A DNA stretch of 26,546 nt from the NCBI GenBank assembly GCA_050012355.1, contig JBEKHI010000124.1, positions 1 to 26,546 of the forward strand. Direction: 5' to 3'. The notes under the pieces were generated by a model, which did not search any database, was not told where the DNA came from, and worked only from the letters and a program-made list of their open reading frames with translations. The position numbers and the translations under genes were made by a program. Positions 8,052-14,676 of the stretch are shown here, one piece after another. Numbering within the stretch: the first letter of the stretch is position 1; every line of letters starts with the position of its first letter. The stretch is from JBEKHI01 sp050012355 (lineage in GTDB: Bacteria; Actinomycetota; Actinomycetes; Streptosporangiales; Streptosporangiaceae).

Positions 8052-9019
8052 GACGCCGGTTCCACCGTGGGGATCCGGTTGGTTGGCGCCAACGCGTCGT
8101 GCAGCCGGTCAGCAGCCGTCAGCACGGCCGTTCGCGCCGTGTCCAGCACGCCGATCATGGTGAAGAATCCGTGCATCATGCCGGGCTGCCTGATGACTTC
8201 GGCGGGTACTCCGGCGGCCCGGAGCCTCGCCGCGTATGCCTCCGCCTCGTCGCGCAGCGGGTCGTATTCCGCGGTGATCACCGTCGCGGCAGGCAGTCCC
8301 GAGAGGTCGCCGGCTCGCAGCGGCGAGGCGAGCGGGTTCGCGCCGTCCTCCGGCGCGGCCAGGTACATTCCCCAGTACCATCGCACCGATGCCGCGTTGA
8401 AGAAGTACTCGTCGTTCATCTCCCGCATCGACGGCGTATCGGCCTGGTAATCGGTAGTCGGGTACACCAGCAGCTGATGCGCGATGGCGGGGCCGCCACG
8501 ATCCCGGGCGAGCAGGGCGACGGCAGCGGCGAGATTGCCGCCTGAACTGTCCCCGCCGACGGCCAGTCGCGTCGCGTCGGCATCCAGTTCGTCGGCGTGG
8601 GCCGCGGCCCAGGCGGCGCCGGCGTAGCAGTCCTCGATCGCCGCCGGGAAGGTGTGTTCCGGCGCCAGCCGGTATTCCACCGAGATCGTGACGCAGCCGA
8701 CCGCGTTGGTGAGCATCCGGCAGACCCCGTCACCGGTGTCCAGCGTGCCCAGACTCCATCCGCCGCCGAAGTAGTAGACCAGGATGGGCAGGTCCGCGCC
8801 GCTGCCTGGCCGGTACAGGCGCGCGCGCAGCTCGCCTGCGGGGCCGGGCAGCGTGAACTCCTCGACTACCGCGACGGGCTCGGTCTGTCCGGTCCCGGCC
8901 GCGATGGCGGCTCGATCCGCGGCCCGCGCCTGCTCGATCGACAGCGTGGACAGGTGCGGCACGCGGTCCCGCCGGATCCGGTCGCGCAGGGCCACGACCT
9001 GCGGATGCCAGTCGTTCAC
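8048..9019 (-). CDS. HSL-type alpha/beta hydrolase/esterase
   Basis: 323 residues from a GTG at 9019 that overlaps the ligase stop (GTGA). The open frame continues upstream to 9673, but that part is an artefact of the repeat inside the ligase gene. The catalytic triad is Ser158 in GGDSSGGN, Asp253 in AEYDPLRDEA and His283 in GMMHGFF. EYRLAPEHTFPAAIED is diagnostic of the hormone-sensitive-lipase family. The oxyanion-hole HGGG reads FGGG (residues 84-87), so the usual His is Phe. The family hydrolyses esters of small to medium acids. In this operon it could release or de-esterify an intermediate, or edit mis-loaded thioesters. Confidence 0.92.
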   Translation of the reverse strand: MNDWHPQVVALRDRIRRDRVPHLSTLSIEQARAADRAAIAAGTGQTEPVAVVEEFTLPGPAGELRARLYRPGSGADLPILVYYFGGGWSLGTLDTGDGVCRMLTNAVGCVTISVEYRLAPEHTFPAAIEDCYAGAAWAAAHADELDADATRLAVGGDSSGGNLAAAVALLARDRGGPAIAHQLLVYPTTDYQADTPSMREMNDEYFFNAASVRWYWGMYLAAPEDGANPLASPLRAGDLSGLPAATVITAEYDPLRDEAEAYAARLRAAGVPAEVIRQPGMMHGFFTMIGVLDTARTAVLTAADRLHDALAPTNRIPTVEPAS

Positions 9020-10764
9020 GACGAACCGTTCAGGGCAGCGTCGGCTAGGTGCCGCTCGCGCATCAGGAACTTGCGCACCTTGCCGGTCGGCCCGACCACG
9101 ATGTCGTCGTCGGAGTCCCGCACCGCAACGACGCGCCGCAGGGTCCCGGCGGCCGTCTGGCCCAGGACCTCCCTGATAGCGGCGCCGCGGTCCTCGTCGG
9201 GATCCGCGCCGGGAACGAGCTGGAGGAAGACGTCGGTCACGACCTTCCCGCCCGAGTCCTTCCCCGCGATCACGGTGCAGTCGCGCACATCCGGGCACCG
9301 CACGAGGATGCGTTCCTCGGACAGGGCGGTGTAGAGCCATTCGCCATCGCCGAGGTCGACCGCGTCCACCGCCCGGTCCACGTGGTAGTAGTAGCCCGCC
9401 TCGTCGCGGTACATCAGGTCGCCGGTCAGGTAGTAGCCGTGCCAGCGCGTCCGGTAGGTGTTTACCGAGTCGTTCCAGTACCCGACCGCCAGCGTGGGAG
9501 ACTTCATGCCGACCTGGCCGACCTGGCCGACCTGGCCGACCTGGCCGACCTGGCCGACCTGGCCGACCTGGCCGACCTGGCCGACCTGGCCGACCTGGCC
9601 TACCGGTACCTCGGCGCCCTTCTCCAGGTCGAAGAGCACAATCTCGGCGAAGTCGTACGGCTTGCCCACGCATCGGTCGTAGTTGTTTGTCGTCGAGCTA
9701 TGGACGACGCGGAATCCCGAGTGCCCCATCTCGCTTGAGCCGATGCCATCGATGAACTTCGATCCGGATGCCATCGTGGCACCCTTCCCGCCCGAATACA
9801 CCACGTGGCTGCCCACCGCGACCAGCCGCCGCACGTGCGCCTCGTGCGCGCTGTCGCCGGTGTTGAACCACATCCGGACGGAGCTGAGATCGCGCTTGCT
9901 GAGGTCATAGGCGGCGAGCTCCGACCAGGTCACCGCGAAGCCGTATACCCCGGTTGGCCTCCAACGCTCTATGGCGTCGAGAACGGACTCTCCGCTCTTC
10001 GCTGACAGTCCGCCCTGGCGGGACATGAACGCGTGCTCGTGCCGGTTGCACAGCGCCAGCTGGGTGCTGATGATCCCGGCGGCGTGTGCGGCCGGGAACA
10101 CGCACAGGGTTCGCTCGGCTGATCGTCTACCGGGGAGATGCACCAGCCGGATCGCGGCGAAGATGCTGCTGTGCGAATGCACGACCGCGGCAGGCACCCG
10201 GGTCGTGCCGGAAGAGTGCGTGATCGCGACAGGGTCTTCGGGATGATGCTGATAATGCGCGGGCGCCTGGGCTGGATCCCCGGTGCCGGCCTCCTCAGCG
10301 TCCAGGTTCATCCCGAGGTCGAGGTCCTGGACGTCGAGCTGTTGACGGTGCGCCGCGTCGCTGATCACCCCGACGCCGCGAAGTCGCTTGATGAAACCAG
10401 CCGCGATGTCGCCGGGCAGGCCGCCGTTCATCAGCGCCGGGATCGCGCCAAGCCAGGTCAGTGCCATGAAATTGAGGAGGATACCGGCGGACGAGGTGAC
10501 GTAGACGGCCACCGGGTCACGCGGCCTGATCCCGCGCGAGTGCAGCCAGGCGGCGCGCGCCGCGACCCGGTCGCGGAGCATGCCCAGCGTCAGCGGCTCC
10601 CACGCCGGATGCCCGTCTACCGCTACATCGAAGGTGATCCCCGGGCCGTCGAGTGAAGCGCCGTGCTCGATGACCTTCACCAGCGCGTTTCCCGCGCCGA
10701 CCTCGGAATCGGCAAGGAGGGCGGTACGAACCCTGCGGACCTCCTCCGCGCTCTCCGTGTTCAT
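9016..10764 (-). CDS. Adenylate-forming acyl/aryl ligase with an internal Gly-Gln-Val repeat
   Basis: 582 residues from an ATG at 10764; the frame is open to 10887. The start is chosen because it overlaps by ATGA the stop of a short ORF that has a strong ribosome site. ANL-family motifs are present: ITHSSGTTRVPAAVVHSH (phosphate-binding loop, with Ala where Lys is usual), GSSEMGH (A5), YLTGDLMYRDEAGYY (A7) and GPTGKVRKF, whose Lys should be the A10 catalytic residue. Such enzymes make acyl-adenylates and transfer them to CoA or a carrier protein. Residues 389-418 are ten copies of GQV, inserted where relatives have one VGEL-like turn before the SPTLAVGYWN segment. Motif A8 is atypical (DRAVDAVDLGDGEW). 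The hydrolase gene overlaps its stop. The substrate cannot be read from the sequence. Confidence 0.9.
   Translation of the reverse strand: MNTESAEEVRRVRTALLADSEVGAGNALVKVIEHGASLDGPGITFDVAVDGHPAWEPLTLGMLRDRVAARAAWLHSRGIRPRDPVAVYVTSSAGILLNFMALTWLGAIPALMNGGLPGDIAAGFIKRLRGVGVISDAAHRQQLDVQDLDLGMNLDAEEAGTGDPAQAPAHYQHHPEDPVAITHSSGTTRVPAAVVHSHSSIFAAIRLVHLPGRRSAERTLCVFPAAHAAGIISTQLALCNRHEHAFMSRQGGLSAKSGESVLDAIERWRPTGVYGFAVTWSELAAYDLSKRDLSSVRMWFNTGDSAHEAHVRRLVAVGSHVVYSGGKGATMASGSKFIDGIGSSEMGHSGFRVVHSSTTNNYDRCVGKPYDFAEIVLFDLEKGAEVPVGQVGQVGQVGQVGQVGQVGQVGQVGQVGQVGMKSPTLAVGYWNDSVNTYRTRWHGYYLTGDLMYRDEAGYYYHVDRAVDAVDLGDGEWLYTALSEERILVRCPDVRDCTVIAGKDSGGKVVTDVFLQLVPGADPDEDRGAAIREVLGQTAAGTLRRVVAVRDSDDDIVVGPTGKVRKFLMRERHLADAALNGSS
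9511..9600. repeat. Ten perfect tandem copies of a 9-bp unit inside the ligase gene
   Basis: On the plus strand the unit gacctggcc occurs exactly ten times without a mismatch over 90 bases. On the coding (minus) strand each unit reads GGC CAG GTC, Gly-Gln-Val, in frame. Because the unit is a multiple of three, gain or loss of copies keeps the gene open. It also opens low-complexity shadow frames. Confidence 0.98.
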
Positions 10765-10823
10765 CCGCAGCACCCCACCGAGGCCTTTGCCATGGGCATG
10801 CGCTCCGATGAAATGAATATCAT
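10761..10823 (-). CDS. Short leader ORF coupled to the ligase gene
   Basis: A 20-codon ORF, MIFISSER...ASVGCCG, with GGAGGAG (10832-10838) eight bases before its ATG, the best ribosome site in the neighbourhood. Its TGA overlaps the ligase ATG at 10764 (ATGA), the usual arrangement for translational coupling. The ligase ATG has no comparable site of its own. It could be a coupling or attenuation leader, or the remnant of an original N-terminus after a frameshift. No similarity to a known peptide is recognised. Confidence 0.45.
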   Translation of the reverse strand: MIFISSERMPMAKASVGCCG

Positions 10824-11028
10824 GTGAATGACTCCTCCAAAAGCGCAGCAATGCACGTTGCCGTAAATACGTGATTGAGCTGTTCACTGTTACCGCAGCG
10901 AAACCAGCGTAACATCACGTGCGGATATTCCAATAGGGCAGAATCGCGCACGCTTTCTGGTTTGCCGGGCGTAGGCGTCTAACTGAAAAAAAATTATGGT
11001 TGGACGCCAGGATAGGCAAGGCCGGTCT

Positions 11029-11046
11029 CAGAACGTCGCCGTTCTG
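11029..11046. terminator. Small hairpin after the methyltransferase gene
   Basis: CAGAACG, TCGC loop, CGTTCTG: a perfect 7-bp stem four bases past the stop of the minus-strand methyltransferase. The nearest U-tract on that strand (about 10986-10993) is some 35 bases further, so it is only a weak terminator candidate. Confidence 0.35.
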
Positions 11047-11050
11047 GGTG

Positions 11051-12157
11051 TTACTTGGCGACCTTCTTGAACAAGAAGAACTCGTCGTGGACGCAGATTA
11101 TCTCCCGCATCTCGGCGGACTCGTAGATCGGCCGCTGGTCGGCCAGCTCGTACCCGGCGGCGAGCACGTCCGGCATGAAGTCCTCATGGCCGCCGTCGAG
11201 TTCGACGCTGAGCAGCTGCCCTGGCATGGTCGGCACGATCAGCAGCCATTCGACATCCCGCTCGGCGATCCGGGCCAGCCACCACTTGATCGCGGCGCGC
11301 GAGCACTCGGCGAAGCTGTGCACGTTGACCGCGACGGTGTAGTGGTCGGCCAACTTCTCGACCTCGCTCAGCGGCACTACCCGCACGGTGTCGGGGACCT
11401 CACGGAAACCCAGGTAGTACTCGGACAGGAACGTCGAGACCGGGATCGCGTCGGTGCAGTCGTACCCGGCGAGGTTCGGCAGCGCCTCGGACATCCGGTG
11501 GGCGAGCCGACCGTAGCCGGCGCCGATGTCGAGCACGGTGGGTGCCTCCATCTCGGCCAGACCGATGCGGTCGTTGAGGTAGTTGATCTCGTTGATGCTG
11601 TCGAGCAGGTCGCGGCTGACAGCGCCGCGCTTGCCGTAGGAGAAGGTGAAGGCGCCGAAGAGGCCGTCCTCCTCGAACTTATCGAAGAGCCCGAGGCGGT
11701 CCCGCGACTCGATGTCGAGGAGCGCCAGGTAGTTGCGGGCGCGCGCGCCGCCGGGGTATGTCCTTAGCTGCCACATGTAGGCGTTGTCGCCACGGAACCA
11801 GGCCAAGGCGAGGTTCTTCTGCAAGAAGGCATCGCTCCACTGGGTCGGTACGGCGGCGGCGGGGTCGACCGCCTCGTACGCCGCGCGCAGCTCGGTCAGC
11901 CGCGGATTGCCGGCACTGAGGTAGTCGGCAGCACCCGCGGGCAGCGCCGCCTCGTCGTTGTGGGAAGGCTGGAAATACCGCATCGCCTCGTAGTCGAGGC
12001 GGGTCAGGATGAACCGCATCTGATCATCGTTGAGGCGGGTCAGGAGCAGACCGTTGCGCGCCAGCAACGTCTGCGCCTGGCTCTCGGCCCAGGCCCGCAC
12101 CGCAACGGGACGAGCGCCTATCGCGCGGGCGACGAACCGACCTATCGAAGTGGACAT
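11051..12157 (-). CDS. SAM-dependent methyltransferase, putative sugar O-methyltransferase (NanM-like)
   Basis: 368 residues from an ATG at 12157 (MSTSIGRF); the frame is open to 12193, but the upstream 12 residues (MIYCLTGWILIT) come from AT-rich promoter DNA. The SAM-binding glycine motif VLDIGAGYGRLAHR begins at about residue 208 and is followed by an acidic residue in YDCTDAIPVS. N-terminal residues such as MRYFQPSHNDEAALPAGAADYL and the C-terminal WWLARIAERDVEWLLIVPTMPG fit the putative sugar O-methyltransferase group, by memory. No glycosyltransferase or sugar genes are visible, so the real acceptor may be something other than a sugar. It stands alone between the P2 divergent region and the leader ORF. 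Confidence 0.82.
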   Translation of the reverse strand: MSTSIGRFVARAIGARPVAVRAWAESQAQTLLARNGLLLTRLNDDQMRFILTRLDYEAMRYFQPSHNDEAALPAGAADYLSAGNPRLTELRAAYEAVDPAAAVPTQWSDAFLQKNLALAWFRGDNAYMWQLRTYPGGARARNYLALLDIESRDRLGLFDKFEEDGLFGAFTFSYGKRGAVSRDLLDSINEINYLNDRIGLAEMEAPTVLDIGAGYGRLAHRMSEALPNLAGYDCTDAIPVSTFLSEYYLGFREVPDTVRVVPLSEVEKLADHYTVAVNVHSFAECSRAAIKWWLARIAERDVEWLLIVPTMPGQLLSVELDGGHEDFMPDVLAAGYELADQRPIYESAEMREIICVHDEFFLFKKVAK

Positions 12158-12198
12158 AGTGATCAGGATCCATCCGGTTAAGCAATAAATCACTTAAC

Positions 12199-12227
12199 TT
12201 GACACCTTAAATGGTCCCGCCTACGGT
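12199..12227 (+). promoter_or_regulatory. Promoter P2 upstream of the plus-strand methyltransferase
   Basis: TTGACA (12199-12204), 17 bases, then TACGGT (12222-12227). The flanking 65 bases (12182-12246) match the reverse complement of 19009-19073 (promoter P3) at 50 positions without a gap. Just upstream of the -35 box is AATAAATCACTTAAC, a candidate activator site shared with P3. Confidence 0.75.
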
Positions 12228-12279
12228 CGAAGTTGCCAATCACGCATTAATTAATTTGATTGGCAGGGGAGGGGGTGAG

Positions 12280-12990
12280 ATGAGGGCCGTCTCGCCATCA
12301 GGGCAGCTGCCTGCCGCCGGGAACCTCGACGAAGCCGAGACTGCGCAAGGGGAGACGGTCATGGAACGGACGCAGACAGCGATCACATATGCCGAGATCT
12401 CCCGGTGGTACGCCGGGAAGCCTTTCTCGGCGGATTGGACGACCTGGCACATTCCCGAGTGGGGGCGCATCTTGGCTGATCGGCGTGGCAATGCGGATCG
12501 CGTGCTTGAGATAGGCTCATGGGAAGGGCGTTCCGCGTTGTTCTTCCTCAATTATCTTCCGGCGTGCCGGCTCACCTGCATCGACACCTTCCAGGGGAGT
12601 GCCGAACATCGAGAATACGATGGCTTCGTGGCCTCTCTGCCAGGGATCGAAGAGCGCTTCGACGCGAACGTTTCCGAGTTCAGTGACCGCGTGGAAAAAA
12701 TCAAGGACAAGTCCGCCATTGCCCTGCCTCAACTGGGTATGGCGGAAAGGCGCTTCGACATCGCCTACATCGACGGGAGCCACTACGCCGCCGATGTCTT
12801 CAGCGACGGCGTCCTCACCTGGTCGCTGATGTCAACAGGCGGCATCGTGATATTCGATGACTACGCATGGGACCTGATGTCGGAGGAATGCATGCGACCC
12901 AGACGAGGAATCGAATCGTTCTTGCGCACCATTGCAGGGCAGTACCGGACAGTGCACTGTGACTATCAGATGATTATAGCCAAGGTATGA
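12280..12990 (+). CDS. Class I SAM-dependent methyltransferase
   Basis: 236 residues from an ATG at 12280, which has AGGGGAGGGGG just upstream. An in-frame ATG at 12361 with GGGGAGA six bases upstream would give 209 residues and is nearly as good. The SAM motif VLEIGSWEGRSALFF lies at about residue 75, followed by TCIDTFQGS (acidic residue for the ribose) and by FDIAYIDGSHYAADVFSDG and GIVIFDDYAW. The DGSHY and DDY segments are typical of the Methyltransf_24 and TylF-like group, where Asp residues often bind a metal. It is driven by P2 and is alone on the plus strand. The target is unknown; O-methylation of a phenol or sugar hydroxyl is likely. Confidence 0.88.
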   Translation: MRAVSPSGQLPAAGNLDEAETAQGETVMERTQTAITYAEISRWYAGKPFSADWTTWHIPEWGRILADRRGNADRVLEIGSWEGRSALFFLNYLPACRLTCIDTFQGSAEHREYDGFVASLPGIEERFDANVSEFSDRVEKIKDKSAIALPQLGMAERRFDIAYIDGSHYAADVFSDGVLTWSLMSTGGIVIFDDYAWDLMSEECMRPRRGIESFLRTIAGQYRTVHCDYQMIIAKV

Positions 12991-13039
12991 GGCTTCCACT
13001 GGGTCCGCGACGTCACCTACCAGGAAGACAAATCACTGA

Positions 13040-13068
13040 TTGACATTCCAGTCGTCCATTTCTAATAT
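13040..13068 (+). promoter_or_regulatory. Promoter P4 of the small secreted protein gene
   Basis: TTGACA (13040-13045), 17 bases, then TAATAT (13063-13068), close to the housekeeping sigma consensus. AAATCACT just upstream of the -35 box matches the same stretch upstream of P2. TTGACATT (13040-13047) and AATGTCAA (13070-13077) form an inverted repeat spanning both boxes, a plausible operator. Confidence 0.65.
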
Positions 13069-13117
13069 AAATGTCAACATACCACCTAAATGGGCACGAG
13101 CCCAGGGGAGGTCATGA

Positions 13118-13390
13118 ATGATCCGACGCCTGCTGCTGACCGCGGCATTGTCGGCCGCTGCACTGGTTCCTATCGTTATTACGCCCGGCGGTACGGCCCA
13201 GGCCGAATCAATCGAATGCGGCGTGAACTATACATGTCTCACCATTTATTACTCAACCGCTGCCGACACCGATGAGGTGGGCTGGTTGCGAACGACCTGC
13301 GGTTTCATCGTTACAGAGTACGGCGAGCAAACAGCGTATTCTGTAACCGAGGATGTCGCCTCCTGTTCATCCACGGGTCCACCGTCGTAG
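13118..13390 (+). CDS. Small secreted Cys-containing protein, DUF6289-like
   Basis: 90 residues with a classical signal peptide: MIRRLL at the start, a hydrophobic core of about 18 residues, and a TAQA cleavage site after about residue 29. The mature part of some 60 residues has four Cys (ECGVNYTC, TTCGF, ASC) and the pattern CLTIYYSTAADTDEVGW, which resembles the YYSDA..T.VG pattern of DUF6289 proteins of streptomycetes, by memory. AGGGGAGG lies six bases before the ATG at 13118. The function is unknown; two disulphides and an extracellular location are likely. It has its own strong promoter. Its place among biosynthetic genes may be coincidental and linked to the mobile-element remnant downstream. 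Confidence 0.8.
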   Translation: MIRRLLLTAALSAAALVPIVITPGGTAQAESIECGVNYTCLTIYYSTAADTDEVGWLRTTCGFIVTEYGEQTAYSVTEDVASCSSTGPPS

Positions 13391-13460
13391 TTTCTAGGCA
13401 CTAGCCATTGCGTCATGATCTTCTTGACAGCGCTATGCCCGCTATTATGTGAAGCAACTT

Positions 13461-13507
13461 TCCGGCATTCCGGAAGACGAAAACAACCTGTTTTCCGGAA
13501 TGCCGGA
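13461..13507. repeat. 15-bp perfect inverted repeat with 17-base loop
   Basis: TCCGGCATTCCGGAA (13461-13475) and its exact reverse complement (13493-13507). It begins about ten bases after a weak promoter (TTGACA at 13424-13429, 16 bases, TATGTG) and about 70 bases after the DUF6289 stop. There is no U-tract after it. It may be a terminator, a transcript-leading hairpin or an element end. Confidence 0.85.
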
Positions 13508-13539
13508 TGACGCCGGTTCACCGCCGCGATCAAGTAGCC

Positions 13540-13757
13540 TTCTGGCACACGGCATCGGCGCCATCCTCGGCCGGGGCGCCGACTACGTGATGACCGTCAC
13601 CAACATGCCTACCCTGTACCAGCAGCTCAAGAAGCTGCCCTGGGCCAGCATCCTCTCCGCCTCCTCCGTAAGCACGGACCACGGCCGCAGTGCCCGCCGC
13701 ACGATCAAGCTGGCGCCGGCCTGGACCGGGTTCGCCAGCGCCGCTCAGCTGCGCCAC
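13540..13757 (+). pseudogene. Transposase remnant (ISAs1-like DDE transposase, C-terminal part)
   Basis: The frame from about 13540 reads LLAHGIGAILGRGADYV, then PTLYQQLKKLPW, then STDHGRSARRTIKL and FASAAQLR. This follows the segment of ISAs1-family transposases with the pattern RGGHYVLTVKxNQPTLxxQLKxLPW, DHGRxERRTLKV and FPHAAQ. The conserved VKxNQ is degenerate (VTNM), and both the N-terminal catalytic part and the C-terminus are missing. The fragment runs into the 3' end of the PhyH gene on the other strand. It records a past insertion between the cluster halves. Confidence 0.7.
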
Positions 13758-14653
13758 AGGAGGGGGCAGTACTCCGGGTCGCTGTAGTCGGGGGTGCCGT
13801 TATCGGTCTTGCGGACTAGGGTGTCGTGGTTGTAGGCAACCTGGCTGCCGTCTGGGCGGTGGAACGGCCGCCACTGGTTCTGCCCGTCTTGCAGGTGGAA
13901 GGAAATGGCACGTCGCGGCCGGCCGCTGAGGTTGTGGCGGCTGCCGTGGTAGGTGCGGCAGTGATGGAAGCTCATGTGGCCTTGGGGGATCACCATCGGG
14001 ACGGCGGTCAGCTGGACACCGTTCTGCCGCGCTGTCTGGCGCAGGATGGTCTCGAGTTCCTGGCGGTCACGCTGGGCGAAATGCCGCGTCGAGTCGTCAC
14101 CGGCGATGTCCTGCCACTGGTTACTGCCGTCCATCATCGTGATGGTGCCCATCTCCACGCCGCAGTCGTGGAACGGGATGAAGGCCGTGAGCATCCGTTC
14201 TGACGTGCAGGTCTGCCAGTAGTGGCGGTCAGCGTGCCAGGGCACCAGGTTGGTGTTCTCCCCGCTGATCGGCGGCTTGTAGATCAGCGTGGCCTGGAAC
14301 GCCCTGATCTCATCCACTTGGGCCAGCCGGGCGGCGACCGCGCCGATCAGCGGCTTGCGCAAGATCTTTCCGATCTCAGCGGATTCGTAGTGGATGTAAT
14401 CGTTGTGCCGTTGCACCAGACCGTGGGCCGGTTCCCAGTACGCCAGGTTCGGCGGCCTCACCGGCAGCGTGCGGTCGCGTTCACCCCGGTAGAACCGCTC
14501 GCTGGCCGCCAGCAACGAGTCAACTTCGCCGTCGTCGAGCAACTTCTTGGAGAGGTACCAGCCGTGCGCCGCGAAATGGCTGACATCGGCGGCCGACGGC
14601 AGCAGATCCTGCTCCGCGTCGCTAAGCGTGAACTCACTTATATCCGGCATCAT
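13745..14653 (-). CDS. PhyH-family Fe(II)/2-oxoglutarate dioxygenase
   Basis: 302 residues; a second ATG three bases on (14650) is better spaced from GAGAGG. The iron-binding His-x-Asp is in VPWHADRHYW, the distal His in SFHHCRTYHGSRHNLSG, and the 2-oxoglutarate Arg in GRPRRAISFHLQ ten residues later. The overall pattern fits phytanoyl-CoA dioxygenase-like enzymes. These hydroxylate, halogenate, epoxidise or desaturate a substrate using O2 and 2-oxoglutarate. A second-position Asp (HAD) argues against halogenase activity, where Gly or Ala is normal. It is the last gene of the six-gene operon, 23 bases after the HmaS-like gene, and could hydroxylate the chain or aromatic unit made by that operon. 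Confidence 0.9.
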   Translation of the reverse strand: MMPDISEFTLSDAEQDLLPSAADVSHFAAHGWYLSKKLLDDGEVDSLLAASERFYRGERDRTLPVRPPNLAYWEPAHGLVQRHNDYIHYESAEIGKILRKPLIGAVAARLAQVDEIRAFQATLIYKPPISGENTNLVPWHADRHYWQTCTSERMLTAFIPFHDCGVEMGTITMMDGSNQWQDIAGDDSTRHFAQRDRQELETILRQTARQNGVQLTAVPMVIPQGHMSFHHCRTYHGSRHNLSGRPRRAISFHLQDGQNQWRPFHRPDGSQVAYNHDTLVRKTDNGTPDYSDPEYCPLLWRS

Positions 14654-14676
14654 GCGCCTCTCGTCCGATGTCGCCG

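Noticed and set aside
9020..9673. Upstream extension of the hydrolase frame, rich in Gly-Arg-Pro repeats
   Set aside because: It is the minus-strand neighbouring frame of the 9-bp repeat inside the ligase gene; the GTG at 9019 overlapping the ligase stop is the credible start.
9049..9738. Plus-strand frames with Leu-Ala-Asp or Thr-Trp-Pro repeats
   Set aside because: They are shadows of the same repeat, antisense to the ligase gene, with no ribosome site or family features.
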